In this document: positions 15,729-24,676 of the stretch, piece after piece | How positions within the stretch are numbered: position 1 is the stretch's first letter | Layout of the letters: each line of letters opens with the position of its first letter | Assembly (NCBI GenBank): GCA_037138335.1 | Contig: JBAXIO010000007.1 | Location: 1-64,000, forward strand | Length of the DNA stretch: 64,000 nucleotides | DNA from: CAIRDP01 sp037138335 | Lineage (GTDB): Bacteria; Bacteroidota; Bacteroidia; Bacteroidales; FEN-979 | Direction of reading: 5' to 3' | Made by a program: the position numbers and the translations under genes | The notes under the pieces: model-generated | Seen by the model: only the letters and a program-made list of their open reading frames with translations | The model's database searches: none | Told to the model about the DNA's origin: nothing

Positions 15729-18347
15729 TTATTTGCGGATGACGATTTGGCGGTGAACAATACCTGAAGGGGTTATGACATGAAGGATATAGATCCCCCC
15801 GCTGAGACAGCCGACCTGCAACTGGCAGCCGGATTGGAGTTCAGGGAAGGTATTGTTCATGACCTCCCTGCCGTCGATACTGAGCAGTTTATAACCCGAA
15901 ATGACCTGCCGGCGATCTGCTGCTTCAACGCGGATATAATCAGAAACCGGATTGGGATAGATACTCAGCTCATCAGCCGTCAGCTTTTCTATTCCCAGGG
16001 GATTCCTGCTGACCCTTATCCTTGCCTGGTAAGTGCCTGTTTCACCGGTAAATTTCGGGGAAATGTAAAACAGTATTTTGCCCCCGTCATTCATAACGAT
16101 GTTGAGCGGAATGGTGTCGTCAAAAATGCCTGACCAGTTCGTGCCGTCGGTGGAATACGACCATAGCCCGTCAAGGGTATAGGTTTGGGATGTATCGCTT
16201 TCCGAATCTATAAGTTTGCCTGTGACCAGGTAGGTGTATCCTGAAGGGAGGGACAGGGAATAGAAATCATAATCCAGGCCGTTATGGCAATTTGCACCCA
16301 CCGTACTGATGATTGCAGGATTTGTGCTGAAACTGACCGGTAGGGCGGCGGCTGTTGCAACTGTGTTATCCGGTTCATACTGGTCGGCAACCAGGGGGAC
16401 TGCCCTCACTTCCACCTCCACCGGGTTGGCATAATCGGTGGATCCTATGAGCTGCCAGTCGGTCGTTCCTGCAGGCTGGTACCAGAGTGCAATAAGATAC
16501 GTGCCCGGCTGGGCATTGATACTGGTGGCGCTGAATGTTAGTCCGCTGGTATGTGCATTGGCTGCAAGGGTGAAATTCGGCTTCTCCCCTATGAAATTTA
16601 TATATTCCCCGTCAATATCATAGAGTGAAAGGTCCAGGGTGCCGTTAAAGCCTGTTGTCCCGTTGTTGACAATGTCGAGCGCCACCGTCACGGGGCTTCC
16701 CTGCACTATGACCGTCCCGGGACTGATGTTCATTGGCGCATACATCTCTATATCGTTGGGGTTGATGACTTCCACCTGCCTGTAACTCAAATAGGCACCG
16801 GTATCAGCCACGTCTTTCCAGTTTGTATCCCCTGCGCTGTACATCATCCCGATGTAATAAGTTCCTGGAAGCATGGCCGAAACACCGTTGTTGGTGAAGC
16901 TGATCCCCGCAGGAAGATGTGCGCCGGGTTCAATGGTGACACCCTTTACGACCTGCACGAAATCGATAAAGACATCATTGGTATCAAAGATCCCTGCACT
17001 GATATCACCGTTAAAAGTCACCTGCCCGTTATTGATGATGTCGGTATGGAACGATAAGGAATCCTCGTAATACAACGTATCGGACTGACAGGTAATGGGT
17101 GCGTTCATGGCCAGTTTAAAATACCTGCTGCCCCCTCCGCTGGCGCTGGGAGGATGTATCCCGATAACAGCCTGGTGCCCGTCGTTAAATGCGCCTGTGC
17201 CGCCTCCGGTTCCTGTTCCCCCGGGATTCAGGGCGTCAATCTGGAAGTATCCGTCATAACTTCCCGACCACCCCCAGTTAAAATGGAAGTAATCGCTGTC
17301 ATTATAGCCGTCACAAACAAAGCAATGCCCTCCCCCGGTTCCATACCCGGCATAAATGATAGGCCTGCTGGCATTGAGCTCGGTTTTTAATAAAGCAATC
17401 CATTGAGTGCTGGTATAGTTTGCCCTTGCCAAACCCTGGAGGGTGCTTGCATACCCGAAATAGGTTTTAAGGGCATATTCGGTACAATTGGTGACCGGGC
17501 TGCCCGATGAAATAACATAAGCTCCGCTCCCGCCCTGGGAAGCTACATTATAATCCATGTCGACGCTTACACCGCAATGATACATGAGCGTTGCCACGGC
17601 GATGTTTGCAGAAGTAACGGTATTAGGCATGGACGCCCAGTTATAGGACGTTCCGGCGAAATTTGCAGAAAGCGTGCCATAACGGGCGGTGTTGTATGAA
17701 TGGTTGCTGATACCACTCGGGGGGAAGTTGAAGAATTTCATGACCATCGCCATAGCAGTTGCAACACATCCGGTAACCGTGCGGTCGTTCGCTGTATTAT
17801 CAAAAGGGCATAGCGCATTGTAATATGGGCTCTGATCCCAAAGTGTCGCTATCAGGGGGTTTACACCCTGGCCGCTCTTTAGCGAATAGTCGGCCACAGG
17901 GCCATTGGCAAGCGACATCCAATCCGATTGAATTTCGGGGGTGGCGCTCATATGTGTGCTGATGGCATAACTGATCTGGTCTTCATACCCTTTGAGCCAG
18001 GCTGCGACGTTGGGCGGAATGTTCTTCGGATTGAATCCGGTTTCGGAGGAATACCCCAGTACAGGGGTCACGATATCATCTCCCGAAATAATAATGAACC
18101 CGCCTGAAGGATCAATGTTAAACACATAATATAATGGAACTGAAGCGCCTTTGAGCATGGAATTGCCCGGTGACAGGCAGGAATAACCCAGGCTTAAGAC
18201 GGCAGGACTGCCCTGAAGGGCCTGGAAGGAATGTGATGTAAGGTAGTTTACCGCCACATTTTTTGCATGATTTTCATCCACCAATTTCCCAAACGCATGG
18301 CTTAGAAAGGTCAAAGCCATGAAGAGTGACAGTATCAGTTTCTTCAT
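15729..18347 (-). CDS. Secreted C10-family cysteine peptidase with T9SS sorting domain
   Basis: The 872-residue protein is streptopain-like. It has a signal peptide (1-20) and a propeptide with the inhibitory Spi-like fold (about 22-140). In the catalytic domain Cys194 lies in TGCVATAMAM and His341 in GGGHCFVCDGY, followed by FHFNWGWSG. Two beta domains of about 100 residues (about 400-520 and 520-640) and a further beta domain follow. The end is a type A T9SS sorting domain (LSIYPNPVSDYIRV ... GGIYILHV). Relatives include PrtT of Porphyromonas and interpain. It shares strand and close spacing with the M28 peptidase. Confidence 0.93.
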   Translation of the reverse strand: MKKLILSLFMALTFLSHAFGKLVDENHAKNVAVNYLTSHSFQALQGSPAVLSLGYSCLSPGNSMLKGASVPLYYVFNIDPSGGFIIISGDDIVTPVLGYSSETGFNPKNIPPNVAAWLKGYEDQISYAISTHMSATPEIQSDWMSLANGPVADYSLKSGQGVNPLIATLWDQSPYYNALCPFDNTANDRTVTGCVATAMAMVMKFFNFPPSGISNHSYNTARYGTLSANFAGTSYNWASMPNTVTSANIAVATLMYHCGVSVDMDYNVASQGGSGAYVISSGSPVTNCTEYALKTYFGYASTLQGLARANYTSTQWIALLKTELNASRPIIYAGYGTGGGHCFVCDGYNDSDYFHFNWGWSGSYDGYFQIDALNPGGTGTGGGTGAFNDGHQAVIGIHPPSASGGGSRYFKLAMNAPITCQSDTLYYEDSLSFHTDIINNGQVTFNGDISAGIFDTNDVFIDFVQVVKGVTIEPGAHLPAGISFTNNGVSAMLPGTYYIGMMYSAGDTNWKDVADTGAYLSYRQVEVINPNDIEMYAPMNISPGTVIVQGSPVTVALDIVNNGTTGFNGTLDLSLYDIDGEYINFIGEKPNFTLAANAHTSGLTFSATSINAQPGTYLIALWYQPAGTTDWQLIGSTDYANPVEVEVRAVPLVADQYEPDNTVATAAALPVSFSTNPAIISTVGANCHNGLDYDFYSLSLPSGYTYLVTGKLIDSESDTSQTYTLDGLWSYSTDGTNWSGIFDDTIPLNIVMNDGGKILFYISPKFTGETGTYQARIRVSRNPLGIEKLTADELSIYPNPVSDYIRVEAADRRQVISGYKLLSIDGREVMNNTFPELQSGCQLQVGCLSGGIYILHVITPSGIVHRQIVIRK

Positions 18348-18592
18348 AACATCTCATTTTTGATACTAAAATATATAATTTCCAAAAAGAAAGCGTTTGT
18401 AACTTCTGAATATCAGCAATTTATTTCCCCTTTGAAGGCAGGTTGATATTTCTGAATTTCTTGCCGACATAAAAAACACAATGGATGACCGAACATGCTC
18501 AGTGATACAAATTTAAATTATAAAAAGCTAATTTCAAAACCAAAAACAGTTCAACATTGAGATCGGCATAAAATTATTATTTCCGGAATATT

Positions 18593-18600
18593 TATATTTG
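18593..18600 (+). promoter_or_regulatory. Candidate -7 element TATATTTG
   Basis: A perfect TAnnTTTG, 32 bases before the ATG of the channel pseudogene, but with no clear TTG at -33. It may be the surviving promoter of the decayed gene. Confidence 0.35.
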
Positions 18601-18631
18601 TGATAATAGAAATATTCTAATTTTTTATCCC

Positions 18632-19258
18632 ATGAACTGGATAATATTTTCTTTGAAATCAGTTCTGATTGCGTTTTTCGTGATCACTTCAATGGCCCTC
18701 TCAGCCCAGGAAACAAATGAAGAACTGGCCAAAATCGCCCAGAACCCGCTGGGGAATCTCCTGAGCTTCCCTTTTCAGAATAATACCAGTTTTAATTATG
18801 GCCCTTATGACAGGGTCCAGGATATCCTCAACATTCAACCTATTATCCCATTCTTCAACGGAAGGCTCATAACCCGCACGATCATTCCCCTGCAATGGCC
18901 ACTGGGTCTTCGGGGTACTGGCAAACAACCTCTGGTCGTTTGCAGGCAACGGCGACAGGACCGATGTAAACCAGATGCTGATCCAGTATTTTATCAATTA
19001 CAACATTGTAAAAGGGCTTTATATCACCATGGCCCCGATCATTACGGCTAACTGGGAAGCCCCGGCCGGGCAGCAATGGCTTGTACCTTTCGGACTGGGT
19101 GTGGGCAAAGTGTTCAAGATCGGGGGGGGGAATTGCCGTTAAACATGCAGCTGGCAGGTTTCTATAATGCCATCCGTCCCGATTATGCTCCTGACTGGAC
19201 CCTCAGGGTACAGGCCCAGGTCATGCTTCCGACCTACGTTTTCAAAAAAAAAAAATAG
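18632..19258 (+). pseudogene. Decayed outer-membrane channel gene (paralogue of 24677-25477)
   Basis: The start encodes a signal peptide and the family opening (LAKIAQNPLGNLLSFPFQNNT), similar to LAKKTQNPVESMIQIP in the intact paralogue. At about 18895 the frame breaks and about 65-70 residues are missing. In another frame it resumes with GHWVFGVLANNLWSFAGNG, matching KHWVVGALVNQRWSFAGDG. A second shift falls at a run of nine G at 19122-19130, after which NAIRPDYAPDWTLRVQAQ matches the paralogue's end. The gene then ends in twelve A (FKKKK). It is plainly a pseudogene; the G-run shift alone could be reversible, but the deletion is not. Confidence 0.85.
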
Positions 19259-19266
19259 CAGGACTC

Positions 19267-19334
19267 TCAGTTTTTTACCCAGTGGAATACATCCCTGATA
19301 AGGCACCAGCGGTGGTCCTTTCTTAGGTTTGAAA
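19267..19334 (-). pseudogene. Relic of the 3' end of a symporter/solute-binding fusion gene
   Basis: About 60 of 68 bases match 28052-28119, the last codons of the intact fusion gene. They encode KDHRWCLIRDVFHWVKN and end at the same stop position. Nothing else of the gene remains here. It lies next to the decayed channel gene. Confidence 0.85.
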
Positions 19335-19385
19335 ACTTCGCCAATCACTGATCTTGCGGGTGAACTGAACTAAAAAGTCAAGATT

Positions 19386-20687
19386 CTATTGCTTCTCCGG
19401 CACTCCTTTCCTTCCACCTGTCGGCGGACTGGCATTCACTCCCCCCTGGGGGATATGCTCGAGCCAGCAATAACCGTTGGTGAGCTGCTGACCTTTATAC
19501 GTTCCGCCACAGGTTCCCCAATGCTCATATAAGGGAGGATCCCATCCCCACATGCTGAAGTTGACCTCCAGAACGCCTTCGGGTGTTGTGGCTTTGATGG
19601 TGAATGATTTGTTGGCTTCGATGGGGGTGACTTCAAAATCGGAGGGGATAATGTACTTTCCATTTATGAACAACCCGGCGTCCTTGTATTTTCCTGTCAT
19701 CACAAAGATCCCTTCGGCCTGGTCGGTGGTGAACGGCACCCACCATTCATTGCCATATTTCAAAAGAGCTGTCCTATAATCGGCTCCCTTTGCACCTCCG
19801 CAGAAGAGATTCTCCTGCTCTCCAAACCCTTTGGCCGTAACCTTTTTACCACTCACGGTGATTTCTGCTTCGGCTTTGCCTGTTTCTTCAAACCCTGTAT
19901 TGGGAGAATTGGGGAGAATGAGAGCATAGTCGATGTTCTTGTTGTACCAGAAGGAATAACCGTTGTTCATCTCCGACTCGAGTTCCATGTCTTTATCCTT
20001 GTATTTGAGCATGATCTTCCCCTCGGCAAGTGTGTAAGTCAGTGACTGCCCGTTTTCCTCAACAGTCCATATGATCTTGTCCTTTTCGGTCTTGAGTTTT
20101 GGCAGTGCGATGAACTTCACTTTTTTTATGGTCTGCGGATCGGTACTGCAGCTGTAGGCAAACACAGTGGGGGGAACAAGTTTTCCCGTTCCATGGTGGT
20201 TGATGTAAACATAGGCCATATAAAGGTTACCATCATCTCCCTTGCCCACGAAGTTGTACCAGTAGTTCCAGCGTGGAACTCCGTGGACTTCCATCAGCTT
20301 CAGGTCAGCAATAGTGGCTTTATGGATCTTTCCCATGTCCTTGGGGTCTTTCAGAGGCGTGGAAGCCGGGTAGTCGGGCACATCCACGGGGCTGTATTGT
20401 TTAAGCAGGGTATCGGCTTCAAGCAGCATTTCAGCAGCCTTTTTCAGGTCACCGGCATCGAGGCTTGTCTTCGCCGCGGTAATCATTGAATCGGCTTTGG
20501 AGGCTTTGGTCAGCAATCCTTTTGCATAGATGTCATACCACTGGGTCTTCGAAATGTCAAGTTTCGCCTGGAGTTCGGTGACCTTAGCGGCGGCCTGTTC
20601 TTTGGTCATTTTCGGCTGACTGCTACAGCCGGCGATCAGCAGGCAGGTTACTGCCGCCAGGCCGATCATGTTGATATACTTTTTCAT
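19386..20687 (-). CDS. Lipoprotein with possible CrtC/AttH-like lipocalin fold, paralogue B
   Basis: This 433-residue lipoprotein has its lipobox in LLIAGCSSQ. The region up to about 100 is a helical domain. The rest is beta-rich, with NGYSFWYNKNIDYALILPN, GFEETGKAEAEITVSGKKVTAKG, YGNEWWVPFTTDQAEGIFV, GKYIIPSDFEVTP and LTNGYCWLEH. The order of motifs (a GFxE...G segment, an 'EWW.PF..DQ..GIF' core and a closing 'nGy.WlEH') reminds me of the CrtC/AttH family, which includes carotenoid hydratases, but this is weak. The gene is 19 bases behind its paralogue at 20707-22107 and is the last of the Ldi-like operon. The C-terminus is Pro/Gly-rich. Confidence 0.75.
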   Translation of the reverse strand: MKKYINMIGLAAVTCLLIAGCSSQPKMTKEQAAAKVTELQAKLDISKTQWYDIYAKGLLTKASKADSMITAAKTSLDAGDLKKAAEMLLEADTLLKQYSPVDVPDYPASTPLKDPKDMGKIHKATIADLKLMEVHGVPRWNYWYNFVGKGDDGNLYMAYVYINHHGTGKLVPPTVFAYSCSTDPQTIKKVKFIALPKLKTEKDKIIWTVEENGQSLTYTLAEGKIMLKYKDKDMELESEMNNGYSFWYNKNIDYALILPNSPNTGFEETGKAEAEITVSGKKVTAKGFGEQENLFCGGAKGADYRTALLKYGNEWWVPFTTDQAEGIFVMTGKYKDAGLFINGKYIIPSDFEVTPIEANKSFTIKATTPEGVLEVNFSMWGWDPPLYEHWGTCGGTYKGQQLTNGYCWLEHIPQGGVNASPPTGGRKGVPEKQ

Positions 20688-20706
20688 GTTGTTATTTGTT
20701 TATTGA

Positions 20707-22107
20707 TTATAGAGGATTAACGATTTCGGGAGATTCCTGCACGGCTTTGACGCCATCCGGGGCTCCTTTGAACACATGCTCGAACCAGGCGCCTCCGTTG
20801 GTAAGGATCTGATTGTCGAAATTCCCGTCCATTACGGCCACCCTTTCGGTGTATACCGGGTCGTGCAGCATAATCCTGAAGTTCAACACAAGCTCGCCAT
20901 ATTCTTTCGTTTTTGCTTTCAGGGTCAGAGTCTGGTTGGCAATACCGGGTATCAGCTTGAACTCTGTGGGGATAATGTACTTGCCCTTGTACCACAGTGC
21001 CCCGTCACGAAACTTGCCATAGCTGATGAAAATCCCGTCAAGCTGGTCTGAATGGAAAGGAAGATACCATTCATTGCCATATCTGGTCATATTGGTACGG
21101 TACTCATCGTATTTTTTGCCTGGGGCCCCACTGATCATGCACACTTCTGTAACACCTCCGGCAGTCTTGTTGAAGGTTGCCGTCTTCCCGTCCATTGTAA
21201 CAGTGCCCCAGGCCGGCCCTGGTTGCTCAAAACCTGCCAGAACGATATCAGGGTACATCGGGGCTGCTCCCAGGTTCTGATTGTACCAATACGAAAACGA
21301 AGGAATCGTGGTCACATCAAAGCTGATTGCAGGGGCTTTGCCGGCAACAGCCGGGAATATCCCGATAGAGTGGCAGATAGTCCCTCCGCCTTTAGGATCA
21401 TCGGTGATAATAGTTTTAAAGCTTTTACCGTGGTCTTCTACAAGATATTCCACGCTATGTTCGGATTGCGTGACTTTCGTTTCGCCGTTCAACAGGTAAA
21501 CATAGCGTTTGTTGGGATCTTTCGTCGTTATAATCTCTACAACCACCGGTTTGATGATATATCCGCGGGCATGATAATTGTAAAACGTGGTGATCAGGTA
21601 ATACTCCCCGTCATCACAGTATCCCCAGATGGAAGGACCCACGTCGTTCATCTTCACTCCGTAGCGTTCCAGCACCAGGTAATCCTTCGCCTTTGCTTTG
21701 TAAACTTTTGAAGCATCCTGCTTTTCCATGGGTTTGTCGGTCTCGTAAGGGAAGAGTGAATCGCTTTTCACATGTATGTCGAGCAGGGAATCGGCCTGGT
21801 TGATTAAGCTATAAGCTTTATCAAAGGAGTTCCCGTTGATACCTGCCAGAGCAAGATCAAGCTTCTTTCCTGCTTCAGCGACATTGGCAAGAGGGACTTC
21901 CCCATCCATCAGATGGTCATACCAATAATAATATGCCACCTTGTATTTGTTCAGACCGTTTTCGTAACGCTCCATAGCATTAGCGGCCAGGGTTTTGGTG
22001 ATGTTGGGATCCTTTATTTCAGCTTTGTTTCCTACCGGTTTCGGATTGCAGCTAACGAAGAGCAAGGGGATCATGCAACCCCAAAGGATGATGAGAATTT
22101 TTTTCAT
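20707..22107 (-). CDS. Lipoprotein with possible CrtC/AttH-like lipocalin fold, paralogue A
   Basis: The 466-residue lipoprotein (lipobox in LLFVSCNPK) is a clear paralogue of the next gene. Shared blocks are YWYNQNLGAAPMYPDIVLAGFEQPG, YGNEWYLPFHSDQLDGIFISYGKFRDG, GKYIIPTEFKLIPGIANQTLTLKAKT and LTNGGAWFEH. The first 110 residues form a helical part with paired Tyr/Trp, probably exposed in the periplasm. The lipocalin idea is an inference from motif order only; CrtC/AttH proteins either bind or hydrate isoprenoids. It is in an operon with an Ldi-family protein and an outer-membrane channel. Confidence 0.75.
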   Translation of the reverse strand: MKKILIILWGCMIPLLFVSCNPKPVGNKAEIKDPNITKTLAANAMERYENGLNKYKVAYYYWYDHLMDGEVPLANVAEAGKKLDLALAGINGNSFDKAYSLINQADSLLDIHVKSDSLFPYETDKPMEKQDASKVYKAKAKDYLVLERYGVKMNDVGPSIWGYCDDGEYYLITTFYNYHARGYIIKPVVVEIITTKDPNKRYVYLLNGETKVTQSEHSVEYLVEDHGKSFKTIITDDPKGGGTICHSIGIFPAVAGKAPAISFDVTTIPSFSYWYNQNLGAAPMYPDIVLAGFEQPGPAWGTVTMDGKTATFNKTAGGVTEVCMISGAPGKKYDEYRTNMTRYGNEWYLPFHSDQLDGIFISYGKFRDGALWYKGKYIIPTEFKLIPGIANQTLTLKAKTKEYGELVLNFRIMLHDPVYTERVAVMDGNFDNQILTNGGAWFEHVFKGAPDGVKAVQESPEIVNPL

Positions 22108-22229
22108 GATGTCTGTTATTAATTAATCACAATTATTTATTAATCAGGTAAATTTATCAGGGTATGTTCCAGAAGAAAACTCCCCTACCGTTTAGGTTTC
22201 CCGCTATCAAAGATTATTGTATAATGCCA

Positions 22230-22922
22230 TTACTTTTTCACCGGCGGATATTTCAAAAGATTATATTTCTGCCAGTCAGCATAAATGTCCTGTGCGATTC
22301 TGGTGGCAGACTGGTCAACATAGTTCGGGTCGGTTACCGTAATATCACCGGTCCAGATGGCTTCTTTCGAAGACTTGGTGTACAGGCTTGCCTTCAGGTT
22401 CACCACCGAAGTAGTAGTCCAGTAGCCTCCTGTTGTTACGGTAGTGGGTGCGTCGAAGTTTGCTCCTCCATAAAACCCGTTGCCGTATCCACCGCCCCAG
22501 GAACCACCACCCCAGTATCCGCCTCCCCAGGAACCACCAAACCCGCCGGTTGTAACAGTGGTAGGGGGAACGTAGCTTTCTGATTTATCAGTGCCTTTAT
22601 AAACGAATACCAGAATTGCATCAGCGCCAAGACTGTCGCACTTCTTTTTAATGTCGGAAACCGGATATTTGATATTTGGATTCAGTATATCAAGCGATCC
22701 AAGCGCCTTCAGTCCCCGGGTCATAAAATAGGCATCCATGGATTGTTCAAATGGTCTCATGTATTCAAGCTTGTCGAACAGAGGCATAACCACTACTTTC
22801 GAAATCTTTGAATTGTCGGCCGGGTTCTTCCAACTTGTCAAGGTGACCGGCGAACCGCAGGAAGTGATTACAAATGCCGCCACGACGGCCAAAAGGCAGA
22901 AATAAATTTTACTTGTTTTCAT
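22230..22922 (-). CDS. Lipoprotein with Gly-rich insertion (DUF4136-like)
   Basis: The lipoprotein (lipobox FVITSCGSP, 230 residues) resembles small DUF4136-type envelope proteins: LTSWKNPADNSKISKVVVMPL at the start, LGADAILVFVYKGTDKSESY in the middle, and a C-terminal NLKASLYTKSSKEAIWTGDITVTDP...QDIYADWQKYNLL. Residues about 122-157 are inserted glycine and aromatic repeats (GGGYWGGGSWGG type). It is in the operon between the Ldi-like gene (48 bases) and the CrtC-like lipoproteins (122 bases). Function not known. Confidence 0.7.
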   Translation of the reverse strand: MKTSKIYFCLLAVVAAFVITSCGSPVTLTSWKNPADNSKISKVVVMPLFDKLEYMRPFEQSMDAYFMTRGLKALGSLDILNPNIKYPVSDIKKKCDSLGADAILVFVYKGTDKSESYVPPTTVTTGGFGGSWGGGYWGGGSWGGGYGNGFYGGANFDAPTTVTTGGYWTTTSVVNLKASLYTKSSKEAIWTGDITVTDPNYVDQSATRIAQDIYADWQKYNLLKYPPVKK

Positions 22923-22970
22923 AATAGGAAGGTTAGTAATTTGAATGAAAAATGTTTTTATTTCAATGAT

Positions 22971-24659
22971 CTAATCTTTTTCTACAACTACAATGTCATA
23001 GCTTTTTTTGCTGTCAATTTTAATATCATATCCGCTTATACCTTTAACTTCTTTATGAAATTCTTTATTGATAAATATGTTATATGTTTTTGCAGGATCC
23101 AGCTTTATCACTTTAAAAGTAGTCTCTGCCCCTGTTTTATTTGAAAATGTTGAAACGATAAGAGCTTTCTGAGTTCTGTCGTAAATAGCTCTTTTAATCA
23201 TTACATTCATAACGTCAACTCCGCTTAAGGCAGGTTCGGTAAAGTGTAAATCATCAAAAGGTTTATTAACCATCATCCACATTCCGTTTTTTGGCAATGC
23301 CCGTGCAAGACCAACTACCTGATTGGAAACATCTGACTGAGGCGCCTGCATTTTTTTCATAGGAGATTCACAACACCTGGGCTTTTTCACGGTTCCGGTT
23401 TTCGTTGCTGCATCGGGCGACCCTACACTCAATCCGGGAGTATTCTCGTTGTATGCGTAATGGTATGTGCCATCCAGCCAAACTCCCTGGTAGATACTGT
23501 CCATTGTGCTTATCAACAGTTGTTTTGTTGGTTCATCGCCCATTTCGGCTACCAAACAGGTAAAATATGAATATGTAGCATCCTGTATAAATACATCCTG
23601 GTGCAATTTTGCCAGGCCATTTGCATCAACGGAAAAAACTTTTTTCTTTAAAGCAGGATATATTTTTTCGATCAATTCGGGGTTCCAGGCGTGCATAAAA
23701 GTCCCAACAGCTCCATCGTTACCTGCCGAAACAAAATCAACGCCCTCTTTAACCAACTTCTTTTCCATTGAATCTGACTTATTGCCATAGTATGGGCTCT
23801 TTTCCGAAAAGATCATTTTTTGCTTGATTAAATAAAACCATGCAATATTGTTCGTTTGAGGGTCAATAAAAAAATCTTCGAACCACTTCTTATATAGTGG
23901 GGCAACGGCAGCAAAATAACGACTGCCATGCATTTCATCATAAAGCTTCATCCCATCTAACGGGAACTGGTTGCAGGCCGAGAAAACAGCGTTACGTTCA
24001 CATTCTATTCCCGGAACAGGATTACTCAGAAATTGCATTGTAATTAACTCCTGTATTTTCCTGTTATCATAAACAAATTGTGTGTAATCATCCCATTTTA
24101 ACACAACAGAGCCCGGTTTATCCCATTTCATATCGCGGTAAAGGGATTGATAAAGATTCATCTGAAACAGCAGATGGCCTGAATACATAATGTTGGCAAA
24201 TCCAACGGGGTCGGCAGTTGTGGGAAACGTTCTGTCCATGTTTGGCTGGAATTTAACAATCCCTGCACTCTCTTCGTTCCAATACTGCCATAGGAACTTC
24301 TGAAGCAGCTTCATGTTTACCCTGTTCAGAACAGGTTGAATTGCTTCGGTCCATGCAGGAAATTTATGGTATTGTTCTGCTGAAATAAAGTAAGCGGCAT
24401 AATTATCAATAAAACGATTTGCAGCCAACCCCGACTCATTGGGTTCATCAAAATCGGTAAATTCATCTAAAGGCTGGTTGAAGAGTTTAAAATCCCACAT
24501 TAATTGACCCCACTCTTCGTTTGATGCCGAAACGTACGAATCGGGGTTAATTGTTAATGCTGGTTTTTGGGCGTTTGCTTTGTTAACCCACACCGGCCCG
24601 ATAATGAAGCATAATGCCAACAGTCCGATTTTTTTAATTAAAAAAAGTATTCTTTTCAT
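22971..24659 (-). CDS. Linalool dehydratase/isomerase (Ldi)-family periplasmic protein
   Basis: The 562-residue protein has a signal peptide (1-30, ending NANA) and so lies in the periplasm, as does the Castellaniella enzyme. The family core is visible: NIMYSGHLLFQMNLYQ (His162 in GHL) lines up with IMYKGHLNLMYGLYQ of Ldi. GIECERNAVFSACNQFPL gives Cys220 and Cys229, nine apart as are the two active-site Cys of Ldi. YDEMHGSRY and IDPQTN...FYL match family positions. Ldi converts linalool to myrcene or geraniol. I compared from memory, and the substrate here is unknown. Near residue 420 a CC pair lies in an insertion; the C-terminal 80 residues form an added beta domain. The gene follows the channel gene by 17 bases. 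Confidence 0.8.
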   Translation of the reverse strand: MKRILFLIKKIGLLALCFIIGPVWVNKANAQKPALTINPDSYVSASNEEWGQLMWDFKLFNQPLDEFTDFDEPNESGLAANRFIDNYAAYFISAEQYHKFPAWTEAIQPVLNRVNMKLLQKFLWQYWNEESAGIVKFQPNMDRTFPTTADPVGFANIMYSGHLLFQMNLYQSLYRDMKWDKPGSVVLKWDDYTQFVYDNRKIQELITMQFLSNPVPGIECERNAVFSACNQFPLDGMKLYDEMHGSRYFAAVAPLYKKWFEDFFIDPQTNNIAWFYLIKQKMIFSEKSPYYGNKSDSMEKKLVKEGVDFVSAGNDGAVGTFMHAWNPELIEKIYPALKKKVFSVDANGLAKLHQDVFIQDATYSYFTCLVAEMGDEPTKQLLISTMDSIYQGVWLDGTYHYAYNENTPGLSVGSPDAATKTGTVKKPRCCESPMKKMQAPQSDVSNQVVGLARALPKNGMWMMVNKPFDDLHFTEPALSGVDVMNVMIKRAIYDRTQKALIVSTFSNKTGAETTFKVIKLDPAKTYNIFINKEFHKEVKGISGYDIKIDSKKSYDIVVVEKD

Positions 24660-24676
24660 GGTTCTTGTTTTTTCGA

